The notes below the pieces were generated by a model. That model was not told the DNA's origin. It did no database searches and saw nothing but the letters and a program-made list of their open reading frames with translations. The translations under genes and the position numbers were made by a program. Positions 47,450-58,955 of a stretch of DNA of 64,000 nucleotides are shown piece after piece; position 1 is the first letter of the stretch, and each line of letters starts with the position of its first letter. The DNA is taken from positions 13,162,456 through 13,226,455 of the forward strand of contig NC_059278.1 of assembly GCF_017591435.1 (NCBI RefSeq). The letters run 5' to 3'. The stretch comes from Portunus trituberculatus. Taxonomy: Eukaryota; Arthropoda; Malacostraca; Decapoda; Portunidae.

Positions 47450-48240
47450 TGCCAGGGAAGTCACCATACCCCTGATAGAATGTGCGCTAGGAGCCCTGCC
47501 TGGGTCTGTCAGTCTCACCAGAGACCTCGGTAAAAGTGGCTTAAGTGACCTGGGGTTGCAGAGCAAGTGGTCTGGTGATGCTCCCTGGGTCATGGCGATG
47601 AAGTCCCTGAAGGCGTGAACCGGGCACAGGGGATGGGGCTGTCTTGATTCTAGGAAGAATGGAATCTTGAGCGGCACGATCAGATTGTCCGGTGATTCAT
47701 TCTTAGCCAGGAACAAGGGTGAGGGTGTGAGGGTGTGAGGGTGAGGGAGGTCCTGTCCAGAGCAAACTTAGAGAACGCCTCATGCCTTGTCAGGGTGGGC
47801 AGCTTGGAGGCCCTGTATCCTGACGCAAGAGCTATCAGGAACGCGGTCTTCTGCAGTTGTTGATCTTGATTTGGGGGGCCGCCTTCGAAAGTGAAGTGGA
47901 GTGGAGTGACAACTCTACCACTGGGCGTCTTGATGAAGGTCTGGACGCCCTGATTCCCCCGTTTAGCAGTTCCAGCGCCCTCTGGGGCAGGGAGATATTC
48001 AGCGTAAACTTCAGTGGGTCTGCCAGGGCCGAGTGGTGAGCCGCTATCGTAGCCGAGACCCTGTTGGTAGCGGTCCCCAGCTACGCCAGGAAGTCCATCA
48101 CTACTCTTTCCAACACCTGTGACACCCCACCCCGCCGAAGGAATGCTTAGAATCTCCTCCAGCAGGACTTGTACTGCTTGATGGAAGACGGCCGGTGGGC
48201 CTTCAGCATGGTTTGTACCGCTGAGGGGGGGGGGGGGATC
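47450..48240 (-). pseudogene. Tyrosine recombinase of the DIRS-type element
   Basis: The N-terminal core-binding part starts near 48,210 with KAHRPSSIKQYKSCWRRF, followed after a stop by helical pieces down to about 47,900. The catalytic part is at 47,716-47,450: PLCPVHAFRDFI, then SAHSIRGMVTSLA with the conserved H-x-x-R. The frame then passes into Gypsy gag, so the final catalytic Tyr is missing. Confidence 0.7.
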
Positions 48241-48499
48241 CGCCCAGCCAGTCCCACTTTAAGAAACTCCAGGCTTGTAACTTCAGTGACGATTGGAGAG
48301 GAGGTGTCCTTGTCCACTAGGCAGACTGACCCCAGGAGTAGTGGGTTGGGGCACCATGCCTTGAGCTGGGAGCACCAGGGTTGTTCTTCCCACAGAGGTG
48401 CCACTAGGAGAACCTGGCCCGAGTAGCCCTGCAGGGTCTGTACGATCCGGAGGAGGATCTTGGTTGCTGGGGGTGGGAAGAGGTGGATGTAGTTCCACC

Positions 48500-48972
48500 T
48501 GTTCCAGTCCTTCGTGAAGGCGTCCGGGCCACCTGCCTGGGTCCTCTGGGAAAACGAGAGGAACAGTGGTAAGAGGGCCGTGTCCTGGGAGGTGAAGAGG
48601 TCCACTTCTGGTGTGCCATATCTCTCTGTCTGGGACTTAAACACCTGTGGTCTTAGTCTCCACTCTATGGACGTCTCTTTGAAGACTGAGAGTACGTCCG
48701 CCCAGGTGTTGTTCACCCCTTATGTGCTTCGCTGACAGTTGGATGTTTTTCTTGGAGATGAGTGCAAAGATTTCCTCCATTAATTTGAGTAGTGCTGATG
48801 ATCTCGCCGTGCCCTGCCTGGCTATGCACTGCACTGCTGCTATGTTGTCCATATCGAACCTGATGGCTGTATCCCTGATGTGGGGGTGTCGAAGTAGCCA
48901 TTCCTTGGCCACCCACAGCTCTCTCGGGTTGATATGGGACTCGCGCATCCCTTCCTTCCACCCTCCGTACAA
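48500..48972 (-). pseudogene. RNase H region of the DIRS-type element
   Basis: ESHINPRELWVAKEWL, RFDMDNIAAVQCIARQGTAR and LSAKHIRGEQHLGG (48,972-48,700) match the RNase H of DIRS-type polyproteins. The adjoining GTPEVDLFTSQDTALLP and FTKDWNRWNYIHLFPPP are in another frame (48,716-48,400). Confidence 0.75.
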
Positions 48973-49204
48973 CTGATGGTCCTGGTCTGACTACTAGCCC
49001 CAGCTCACGTCGGACGCGTCCGATGTCACTGTCAAGGTAATAGCCAAGAAACTGTCTTCTCCAGGGCGTCCTTCCTCAGCCAGTGCCGAAGAAGCTTGTG
49101 CAGGTGGTTTGTGATGTCGCGTTGCAGGTCCCTTGAGAAAATGGGCACGGCGAAGTTTACCTCCCTTGTCAGCCGGCAGTGCTTGAGACGGTCCAGCGGT
49201 AGGG

Positions 49205-50035
49205 CTAGCGGCATGAAGTTGAGGGTACCAAGGATGGACTCTCATTGTCTTTTTGAAAGGTGGTCAAGAAATATGCCCTGCGGACCTGTTTGCGAGTTTT
49301 GAGGGCATTGTCTGGGGCCAGAGAGAGGGTCGCAGTTGACATGTTCCACATGATCCCCAGCCACTTTAGCTGCTGTGAAGGGGTGATGGAGGACTTGGGC
49401 TCATTTATAATGAATCCCATTTCTCCCAGCATCTTCACAGCTACCGCTACACTGGATGCTGTACCCTCCCCAGTGGGTGAGTACAGCAGCCAGTCATCTA
49501 GGTACATGAGGACAGCCACCCCTGCCCCTGCCAGGAACAAGGCGACTACCCTCCCAACCTTTGAAAAGATCCTCGGGGTGATTGAAAGTCCGAAAGGGAG
49601 CCTGGCGAACTGATACGTGTCCAATCCCACCTGGAACACCAGGCAGCAGCGAAACCTTGTGTGGATCAGGACAGGCCAGTAGGCATCTTTGAGATCCAAA
49701 GATGCCAGCCAGTCGCCCTTTTGGAGTGTCATCCGAACCTAGGCCACTGTAATCATCTTGAAACCCTGGGGTTTCAAGAACTTGTTCAGTGCGCTCAGGT
49801 GTAAGACTAACCCTACCCGACTCGAGTCCTTCTTGGGGAATGGGAACAAGCGGGACAAGAATAAAGCCTTGCCTTTTGCTGCCTCCACCACGCCTTTCAC
49901 CAGCATCTCTTGGACGTATTCCCAGACCACCAGGGACGTCTTGGATCTGGGGGGTGGTAGTCGGAGGGGTGGAAGTGTGGTCCAAGGCCAGGTGAGGCCT
50001 TTCCTGATCACGCAGGCCTCCTATCCCCGCTGAAG
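49205..50035 (-). pseudogene. Reverse transcriptase of the DIRS-type element
   Basis: Upstream half FLSRLFPFPKKD and LHLSALNKFLKPQGFKM (50,011-49,739), an in-frame stop, then LASLDLKDAYWPVLIH, ARLPFGLSITPRIFSKV and the catalytic VLMYLDDWLLYS (49,732-49,205). The YLDD box with following W is typical for this group. One stop and a late divergence near 49,240. Confidence 0.85.
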
Positions 50036-50354
50036 TCATGCGTGACCCCAGCCTAGTAGGCAGCCCTGTGCATAATAATGTCCTGGGAGGGCCCGGTCTC
50101 CTTTGCTGATGCTGACCTCCTTGATGGAGGGAAGAGGTGGAAGACTGGCTGGGAGTGGCAGCAGGTCTCTCCCTCCGTGGTTGCTGCTGCTGTCTCCTGG
50201 GCAGGAAGTGGGGCCTTGGCTGCGTGCTGGCCGCAGGGTGCTGGGTTGCACCCTTGGCCCGAGGTTGCTGCTTACTTTCCTGCTTACCCTGGGAGGACGA
50301 AGTACCCGATCACGGCCTGTGGATGGACAGAAGGCAACCCTGAGTGGCTGATAA

Positions 50355-52185
50355 TCAGAAAGGGGGAGTGTACACCAATGTTTCAGTACGTGTAGAAGTC
50401 ATACTTACTTGTACTGGGGTGGTGGAGGAGATACCTGAATAATGGTTGGGACACTGGCGAAGACCTTGTCCGTGGCCTCGGCGTCGAAGAGACCAGAAGA
50501 AAGGGGTTCCGCTGTAAGGACCCCCAGCTTGGCTGCATCCGCGACGCCTTTCGCAGCTGACTTCCTGGCTTCCGTCCGCGCCTCGGCCAGGGTACGGGCT
50601 AGGTACAGAAGGTACAGAGTGGAAGTTGTCAGCCAGTGACCTCAGACCATCTCTCAGGAACGAGACCAGGCTGGCTGTAGAAAGCCTGTGAGTGAGGTCC
50701 ACTTTTGCCTGGGTCTCCATTGCTGTCAGCCTCTGGTCCAGCTCATGGACTTGGTGCGGCAGCACAGGCGTTGCCCCTCCTTTCCATAGCATTCTAGCTA
50801 GCTTGGGATCCACTCTGGTTGTAAGAGGAATGACTGGGATGGACAATGGGTTGGATCAGCGTGCGGAGCTCCTTCCATGGTCCACTGCCTTCTCCAGCAT
50901 GGATGCTATGTCTAGTGACTTCTGACCCGGCTCCGGGAGGACTGACACTGGGCTGAACTCCACCATGGCCATCCCATACGCTGTGTTGACAGAGTATGCC
51001 TGCGATGGGTTAAGAAGCTGGTTGACCAGTATGGCCCTTAGCACGTCGAAGGTCGCTGTGGTGGAGATTTTCGTGGCTGACGGGGTCGGTTCTGACGCTG
51101 ACCAAGGCTTGAAGCGATATTTGAAGATAGTGACTCTCTCATCACTCATGGCAAACTTGATTTGCACGTCGTCCCTTCTCCTCCACCCTGACGGGAATGA
51201 CAGGTCAGGAGAGAAAGCCACGATCTTACCCTGTTCAAACTGGTGACACCAGGACGGTGGCAGTACTGTCCAGTGATAGGGCACCAGGTCAGCGTCTCCC
51301 TCCTTTTCCTGCACGGGGATGTGCTCCATGGATGACGTGAGCGGGGAGGGCATCCTGGGTCCTGAAGGGGAGGTAGAGGTGAGGCACTGCGGGAGGAGAG
51401 GGCATTCCCTTTCAAGGGTTCCCCACTTGAGCCTGGCCTCGGCTCCGGCTCTAACTGCGATGGAGTCGAGGGCTCTGCAGCCGGAGAGGCATTACCTTGG
51501 AGGGGTACAGAGGGAGGAAGTGCAGATGAAGCCTGAGGGGAAACCTGAGCAGCCAAGGATTCCTTAAACTCAGAAAGTAGCACTAGCAGCGCATCCTTAA
51601 CTTACGCTCTGATTTGAGACTTAAGGTCAGGTCTCTCCCCACTGCTCGAGACGTGTTCTCTCCTAGAGGGGCTGGAGCACCGGGAGCGATGGTGTCTACA
51701 CCTAGGGGGAGAGAGAGAGGGAGACGCTGAAGGCGAAGAAAGAGAGTAAGCCAATGAAGACCAAGAGACCGACCTTGTGTGGCGTGGCCTCTTAATCCTA
51801 GACCTACCCCTGGCATTCCATTTCCTTCGGTGACGTCTAGGGCTCTGAGGAGTCCTACAACGCCTGTCCACTGAAGAAGAGCTCCTTCTCTTACGTTTGG
51901 AGGAACTTTTAGGGGAGCCCCCATGACTAGTGGCTGCTATGACTTGGCGAAGGGACGCCCTCCGGTGAGGCCCCAGAGATGACCCCACCAGGTATGGGCC
52001 CCTCTCGCTCCAGACCCAGGGTACGGGGTCGGATAGCCTCCCCCAAAGCTGTCGTACCAGCTGAGGTCGTTCTTGTGTGAGACAGCCCTAATTCCGCGGC
52101 CAGCTCGCGGTCAGCCCAGTGTACTGAGTCATCACCACGCTTAGAGGCAGCTCTCCTAATCCTCGCCCACACACCCCTAAGGGCC
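50355..52185 (-). pseudogene. Gag-like region of the DIRS-type element
   Basis: Open stretches at 52,185-51,600 (one rich in SR/RS dipeptides), 51,583-51,150, 51,353-50,856 and 50,846-50,355 in different frames. The piece YHWTVLPPSWCHQFEQGKIV and SDERVTIFKYRFKPW is likely structured. Assigned as gag by position upstream of the reverse transcriptase. Confidence 0.45.
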
Positions 52186-52196
52186 ACCAAGGAGGG

Positions 52197-53234
52197 GTGC
52201 TGGACGGGTACCCAGGGGTGGCATTGGACTACTTCTCCAAGTGGTCAGAGGCGTATGGGATTCCAGACCACGAGGCAGAAACTGTAGTTGGAGTACTGGT
52301 AAGAGAGTTTTTCACCAGGTTTGGCATTCAAGGAGAGCTGCACTCGGACCAGGGCCGGGAGTTCCAGTCGAGGGTGTTCCAACAGTGCTGTGAGCTGCTG
52401 GGAATCCACCACACACACACCACCCCGCTCCACCCCTAGAGCAACGGCATGGTGGAGCGCTTTAACAGGATGCTGGTGGAAGAACTGGCCAAGTACTGCA
52501 GCTCTGACCAGCAAGATTGGGACCTGTGGTTACCGTTTACCCTGATGGCATACCAGTCTACATAGCAGGAAGCCACAGGTTACACTCCCGCCCGCATGAT
52601 GTTTGGTCGAAAGATGAGGCTGCCTCCGGACCTGGCCACTGGACGACCACCTGGGGAGGAGCTACCACAAACAGCACCTGAGTTTGTAGCGGCGTTGCAA
52701 CAGCGGATGGAGGCCATACGGCGACAGGAGTCAAGCAATTGATCTTCGCCTTGTGCGGCAAGCCATGACCCGCTGGTACCAATTGCATGCCAGGGACACC
52801 CAGTATGCGGTGGGGGACCGAATTTGGCTGTATAATCCCCGCAAGAAACGAGACCTCGCTCCGAAGCTGCAGAGCTACTGGGAAGGCCCTTCACCTACAA
52901 GCTAGGCGATGGCACAAGTAGGCGGCCACCCATTGTCCACGTCTACCTCCTGTGGGTTATTGTGGAGGAAGGACACTTCACGTGGGGCCAGCAGGGACCA
53001 CCCTCATCGCCAGAAAGTGAGGTGGGAAGCGACAGCGAGGTGGAGGGTGACGGTGGAATAGACAATGTTGCAGAGTGTGTTGTCGGCACACGTGAGGACC
53101 CAGGGAATGAGGCTGCGAGTGAACTGTGTGTATCTTGCCCCCTCAGAATGAGGAAAATACCTCAGTGGTGGACAGACTACATGTGTGAAAGTGTTGATGA
53201 TTAGTCGGGACGACTATTTTTGTGGGGAGGGCAA
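52197..53234 (+). pseudogene. Ty3/Gypsy integrase and 3' end of pol
   Basis: The integrase core is visible: ALDYFSKWSEAYGIPDHEAE, GELHSDQGREFQS, LLGIHHTHTTPLHP, then an in-frame TAG at 52,438, then SNGMVERFNRML. D-D-E residues are in DYF, DQG and the MVERFN Glu. C-terminal GYTPARMMFGRKMRLP and later FTYKLGDG pieces carry further stops. The last frame ends at 53,204, before a purine-rich tract. Confidence 0.82.
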
Positions 53235-53738
<504 letters not shown>

Positions 53739-53902
53739 TATTGCTTGACAGAGCATAGACAGTTGAATATAATTCCAGTTATTTTTAGATGTTTTTTAAA
53801 GGGGTTACCAGTGATAAGTATTAACTCAGTTGTATCAAACTATAACAAAGTATGGAATCATAATTTTCAAACAAATTTTAAATAGTGAAGCAAGCAGGCA
53901 TG

Positions 53903-54168
53903 AAAAATTCAAGAAAAAATAACTCAAATGGTGCGGGTAATAAAGTTTCCTTCTCGCCGGTAGAGGCTCCTTGGCGCCACCGTCGCGGAGACGAAAATTT
54001 ACATTACTGTATTAGACACTGGCGTGAATACTTACAGGGCAACGCTGGGAAACACGGCGGCAAAGGAGGTGAATTGAGGCACGATTTACCTAGTGAAATA
54101 GACGAGAAAGGTGTAAAGAAACATCATGAGAGAAACGATCGCTGGCAAAGCCTTTGGCAAGATGAAGG
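53903..54168 (+). CDS. Possible coding exon of an unknown gene
   Basis: ATG at 53,903 opens MKNSRKNNSNGAGNKVSFSP and stays open to TAG at 54,179-54,181. The sequence RGDENLHYCIRHWREYL and HHERNDRWQSLWQDE is of mixed composition, unlike low-complexity shadows. A plausible donor (GAAG then GTAATGG) sits near 54,166-54,168. No family recognised; could be the first exon of the downstream SMYD gene or of another gene, or chance. Confidence 0.3.
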
Positions 54169-54181
54169 TAATGGTTGTTAG

Positions 54182-54687
54182 TTATTTTGTATCCTTTAGG
54201 AGAGAGTTAGCATTATTAACCTGCATTTTCTGTGGTTTATATGTTGTTTTGTTTTAGTGAATTTTTAAAATATGTTATGAATTATAAAGGGAAATCGTAG
54301 TTTGCCAGATTCTTGCCATAACAGTTATTGTACTAAGGTGTGTTAGCATTATCTTGCGTGTTGTGTGATTTGTTTATTTCTTAACTCCAGTGTCATGTAG
54401 GGTATGACATAATTGTGTTACATAGTGTTGTGTTACAAGTGTTAGGAAGGAAATGCGCAGTCGGTCTGATTGTTGGCACCAGACACCTTCAGTTGTCGTA
54501 GTGTTTAAACGTATATTATTGCATTATTCGGACAGTTAACTTTACTATCCTTTATTGTATGTGATTCACTGAGACCTGTTATAATGTGTTACTTGTTTAG
54601 TTACTCCGACAAGTTCTTGGCAGCAGTTACCTGCAGATGTCATGGTTAAATGCTGCACATTGACGTACAGCAGTTTGTTTTGGCACT
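54182..54687. other. AT-rich spacer
   Basis: No feature recognised. Confidence 0.4.
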
Positions 54688-55435
54688 GGTTAACTAAACC
54701 GTGCAGTGGCAGTGTTCTATTTTCAGCAATTCACAGGGTATTTCTGGGGTGTGAGGAGGGGATGACAGTCACCATTATTAATGTTGGATGATATGTGGAT
54801 TATCATAGCCCCTTCTTCCAAGATAATACATACAAGATAGAATCAAGGGTGCAAAGTATCAAATGATATATGTACTTATATTAACTTTTGGAAACTTGTC
54901 AAAGCAATATGGCACTGTCCCCAAGAAACCATCCCGCGCGCTCGCCTCGATTCCCGGCTCCCACTTCGCAGCCCCTCCACCCAGCTGATTTGACGTCACA
55001 TATATGAAGCCACGCTATTGGTCAACCTTTTTACCCTTGCGTAACCCTTAAAATACATGACATGTCTCAAGGTACCCCTGTGCAAAAACAAAATCATATG
55101 TCATATATTTCTCATTTAATGTGAAGTCAAATCAGCTGGGTGGAGGAGCTGTGAAGGGGGAGCCAGGAATCGAGGCGAGCGCGCGGGATGGTTTCTTGGG
55201 GACAGTGCCATATTGCTTTGACAAGTTTCCAAAAGTTAATATAAGTACATATATCATTCGATACTTTGCACCCTTGATTCTATCTTGTATGTATTATCTT
55301 GGAAGAAGGGGCTATGATAATCCACATATCATCCAACATTAATAATAATGGTGACTGTCATCCCCTCCTCACACCCCAGAAATACCCTGTGAATTGCTGA
55401 AAATAGAACACTGCCACTGCACGGTTTAGTTAACC
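54688..55435. repeat. Long inverted repeat, arms 307 and 310 bp, 131-bp loop
   Basis: The left arm (54,688-54,994, starts GGTTAACTAAACCGTGCAGT) and right arm (55,126-55,435, ends GGTTTAGTTAACC) are near-perfect reverse complements. The block GGCACTGTCCCC(A/G)AGAAACC occurs in the left arm (54,909), inverted in the right arm (55,180-55,210) and inverted once more just outside it (55,438-55,474). Confidence 0.92.
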
Positions 55436-55474
55436 GGTGAGCGTGCGGGATGGTTTCTCGGGGACAGTGCCAAC

Positions 55475-55791
55475 AATATTAGTCAAGTTTATAAAAAAAG
55501 GAACACAACCCTGCTGTTGTTGATGTCATGACTTCTTGTTTTATTCACACCTTTTGTTGTATATTCGTGTAAAAGATATATCTGCTGCTCTGTAATGATG
55601 AAAAGTAACAAAAATACTTTCTCTCTCTATTGCTGGCAATGCCCTTACAACAACAAAAAAAAAAAAACAGGTAAACAATGAGTACCAGTCTTCACTTGAG
55701 CACTTCTACCACTACCCTATCATATGGCCTACATGGGGGCTAGGGGAACCTTATGCTCTCAATTGGCAACCTGCGCGGTGCCTCCTCCTGG

Positions 55792-55866
<75 letters not shown>

Positions 55867-56100
55867 GGGCATCTCCAGACGACCACGCACAAACAAGGGG
55901 AGTCAAGACAGACTGGCTGGTCTACCTGCATTAGTAAGGACAGATACATTTTAGCTACATGGTGTAACTGTTCCACATGTAATCAATACCATGAGGCGTA
56001 TGGGCAGGAGAGACCAACTCACCTCCGTGTGGGTCCAAGCTAGCAATAGAGGCTGAAACCATGCCTGCGCTCGTGTTTATGCCCTTCACGACGTCATTAC
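55475..56100. other. Spacer with (CT)n
   Basis: Contains a (CT)n tract at 55,795-55,864. No gene recognised. Confidence 0.5.
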
Positions 56101-56330
56101 TCTTTTTTTATTTTATTTATTTATTTATTTTTTTTATACCATGTGGGCTTTTCACAGGAATTTATGGGCTAAAGGGGATACTTTTTGGGGTACCTCCTAT
56201 CTGAAAGCCCACCCGCTAGGAAACTGTTGCCCCGAGTGAGGAAGCCCAACCTACACTCGGACCGTGGACAGGATTCGAACCTGTGTGCTTGGAGACCCCT
56301 TGGACCCCAAAGCACGCATGGTTCCACTGT
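56101..56330 (-). mobile_element. tRNA-derived SINE, second family (5'-truncated)
   Basis: Close reverse-complement relative of 6192-6431 and 21,835-22,048, with T-rich tail at 56,104-56,137. Ends at ACAGTGG within the A box, the same breakpoint as the copy at 22,048. Confidence 0.85.
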
Positions 56331-56437
56331 ACACATGTATTCCCTATTTCCATTCCTCATTACACCACGACTAATATTCCCTACTCTAAAAATAACAATA
56401 CATTTAGAAGACATCCAAAAGTGCAGAGTACAGGTAC

Positions 56438-56524
56438 TCATGCCATGAAGATAACCTCGACTCCGTGGCACTGAGTGATAGTGAATTACTACTGAAATAC
56501 CGTGGTATTTCATTAGTAATTCAC
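56438..56524. repeat. Copy of the short palindromic repeat found at the foldback centre
   Basis: Starts TCATGCCATGAAGATAACC, runs through GAAATACCGTGGTATTTC and stops after GTAATTCAC. It shares every block with 41,982-42,080 but has the complete left half, whereas that copy has the complete right half. Confidence 0.85.
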
Positions 56525-56840
56525 TTCCGAACCCCTAGCCCAAAGAAGGAAATGGGCTATGCAGAAATCTAGATAAGGTTAGATTAGTTCTGGAGTTAAG
56601 GGAACAAACCTTCCTTTAGGTTAGTGTGTTCAGATAACAATCCTGTCTTTGAGTGAAAAGCAAGAAGTATAAGTTTATTTGATCAAGAATTTTGCACAGG
56701 TAGTTGTATTTAATTCAGTATAAAATAGGCATGTGCCAAGTGGTATTGGTAGACCTCTGTGTGCATATGTGTAGTTGATGCATGATGTTTTCATGATGAA
56801 CCAGTTTAGTGTGAGTTAATAGTCATAGTATCTATTTTCT

Positions 56841-57927
56841 TGTGATTAGCCAAATATTCACTACCTTGTCATCAATGACATATCCATCACAAATGCAGCA
56901 TTCCCAAGTTTTCCCTTTGGAGTTTTGAGGACTTATAGAAAATAAGGTTTATGGAGAGCTGAAACCCTGAGAAGGGTTAGGCTAAACCTCCAAAACATAA
57001 CTTTTGGATTTGTTCATGAAGCCAGCTTCTTCTTTCACTTGGTCTGTACAATGGGTCTGTTTAACCTCTGACTTCTCATATGTTGCCACTGCTCCAACTA
57101 AGCATTTAAAAGTGTCCTTTGTAGGTTTGCCCATTATTTTTCAGTGTGACAGTTTTGTTGCTTTTTATCTTGTTAATTCCCCTCAGGTGCCAATGAGCTA
57201 TCTTTGCCCCTTCTAGCTCTAATAAGAAGACATGTATGAGAGTTGAGATGACACAGGTTATCTAACTTGATTTGCCTCTGCCTTCCCACTCAGGCTGAGA
57301 CTCTAAAACCAGTGAAACGTGGGGATGTGCTGCTTACGTCACAGCCTTTCGTGTATTTGGTCAGCGGCTCCCTCAAGTCTCTCTACTGTGATTAGCCAAA
57401 TATTCACTACCTTGTCATCAATGACATATCCATCACAAATGCAGCATTCCCAAGTTTTCCCTTTGGAGTTTTGAGGACTTATAGAAAATAAGGTTTATGG
57501 AGAGCTGAAACCCTGAGAAGGGTTAGGCTAAACCTCCAAAACATAACTTTTGGATTTGTTCATGAAGCCAGCTTCTTCTTTCACTTGGTCTGTACAATGG
57601 GTCTGTTTAACCTCTGACTTCTCATATGTTGCCACTGCTCCAACTAAGCATTTAAAAGTGTCCTTTGTAGGTTTGCCCATTATTTTTCAGTGTGACAGTT
57701 TTGTTGCTTTTTATCTTGTTAATTCCCCTCAGGTGCCAATGAGCTATCTTTGCCCCTTCTAGCTCTAATAAGAAGACATGTATGAGTTGAGATGACACAG
57801 GTTATCTAACTTGATTTGCCTCTGCCTTCCCACTCAGGCTGAGACTCTAAAACCAGTGAAACGTGGGATGTGCTGCTTACGTCACAGCCTTCGTGTATTT
57901 GGTCAGCGGCTCCTCAAGTCTCTCTAC
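56841..57927 (+). repeat. Direct tandem duplication, 546-bp unit, spanning a SMYD exon
   Basis: Copy 1 is 56,841-57,386, copy 2 57,387-57,927. They are almost identical; copy 2 is 5 bp shorter (one AG dinucleotide near 57,786 and three single bases within the exon). Confidence 0.95.
57294..57386 (+). pseudogene. SMYD exon, first duplicate copy (no donor)
   Basis: Acceptor CCACTCAG, then GAC-GTG style frame reading KPVKRGDVLLTSQPFVYLVS and GSLKSLY without interruption. The unit ends before the exon's 3' part and the donor. It keeps the undamaged version of the three homopolymers that are short in the second copy. Confidence 0.7.
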
Positions 57928-57947
57928 TGTGACTTCTGTATGGCCAA
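57838..57947 (+). CDS. SMYD-type SET/MYND methyltransferase, exon with first MYND cysteines
   Basis: Acceptor CCACTCAG before 57,838, donor GTGTGT after 57,947. Intended product, as seen from the duplicate copy, is the N-lobe of the split SET domain (LKPVKRGDVLLTSQPFVY) followed by the first MYND pair CDFC. As written, the exon has three one-base deletions in homopolymers (GGGG, TTT, CCC), which shift the frame and restore it 42 bp later. SMYD proteins methylate lysines of histones and other proteins. The N-terminal exon before this one is not recognised. Confidence 0.8.
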
Positions 57948-58775
57948 GTGTGTAGTAGAAGTAACAGCAGTACAGGAGTATGGTAGTACAAATTATGCAG
58001 CTAGCCTGAACTTTATAACAGCTGAGGTACCAAAAAACATACTGTACCAAGCTGTTTTTTTTATTTTAAACAAGAAAATTGCCTTCATAGTTTTAGAATA
58101 TTTAAATTTTCATATCTCAGGAGCTCTAAGAGGTATTCCACTGTATTTTCTTTTCAAAATGTTGTGTAATGTCTCTGCTATCACATTATCTGAATTATTT
58201 CAATATTGCTGACTGATGCTTAATTTGACTGGAGATAATGAGAATGATATTGAAAATAAAAATATGGCTAGTGACAGGATTTTGGACACTAATTGTTCAG
58301 GAGACCATTCCTCCTGTACCTCCGTTGTCCTAGAAGTGCCCTATGGTACTATGAACCGTACATGCCCAGCTCTCAGCTGTGAGTTCACTGCACCATGTCC
58401 CTTTAAAGTGACGCTTAGTATTTTATATTCCCAATCTCTGAGTTTAAGTCAAGGCTGTGTGATGGAGAAATTAAAGATATGTTACTTAATGGGAATTTTG
58501 ACTTTACTGCAACATGCATTCTGTACCTCTGACCTGAATACCAAATAAAGAGATGTTTGGAAATACAGTACTATAGTGATTAGTACAGTATGATTCTAAT
58601 TGCCTCACATGTTGTAATAGTAATGATGGTTGTGTTGTGTAAAGGGTAGCTATATATGATTGTTGGTGAGAGCAACAGCATTTTTATATGAGTATTGCCT
58701 GTTCATGTAATTTTATCTTGTCTGTATTTGATGCATTTGCCTGCTTCTGTTCTACAACATACCTATCTCTGCAGG
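57948..58775. other. SMYD intron
   Basis: AT-rich with no further exon seen. Ends in TACCTATCTCTGCAG. Confidence 0.6.
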
Positions 58776-58955
58776 AAAAGTGGCAAGGGCCTGCGGCGGT
58801 GCTCAGGATGCCGTCTGGAGCACTACTGTGGGAGGGAGTGTCAGGCAGCAGCATGGAAGATTCATCGTTTGGAGTGCCAGCGTCTCAAGAGAGTGGCGCC
58901 CAGGGTGCCTCCTGACACAGCACGCCTCATGGCTAAGGTTATCCTAAAACTACAG
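58776..58955 (+). CDS. SMYD-type SET/MYND methyltransferase, MYND zinc-finger exon
   Basis: Acceptor TCTCTGCAG, donor GTATTA after 58,955; phase 2 in, phase 0 out. Joined to the exon at 57,838 it gives CDFCMAKKSGKGLRRCSGC, then HYCGRECQAAAWKIHRLEC: the seven Cys and one His of a MYND zinc finger. PPDTARLMAKVILKLQ follows, as in SMYD1/2/3. The rest of the SET domain is not in the window; the following intron is filled by LINEs. Confidence 0.9.

Larger units (their letters stand above)
47450..52185 (-). mobile_element. DIRS-type tyrosine-recombinase retroelement (decayed)
   Basis: On the minus strand the order is gag-like, reverse transcriptase, RNase H, tyrosine recombinase, as in DIRS1/Ngaro-type elements, which integrate by recombinase rather than a DDE integrase. 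All domains are interrupted by stops or shifts. The GC content is visibly higher than in the surrounding DNA. Terminal and internal complementary repeats were not identified. Confidence 0.82.

Noticed and set aside
57004..57216. 70-codon frame repeated at 57,550-57,762
   Set aside because: Identical only because it lies in the tandem duplication; intronic and without a motif.
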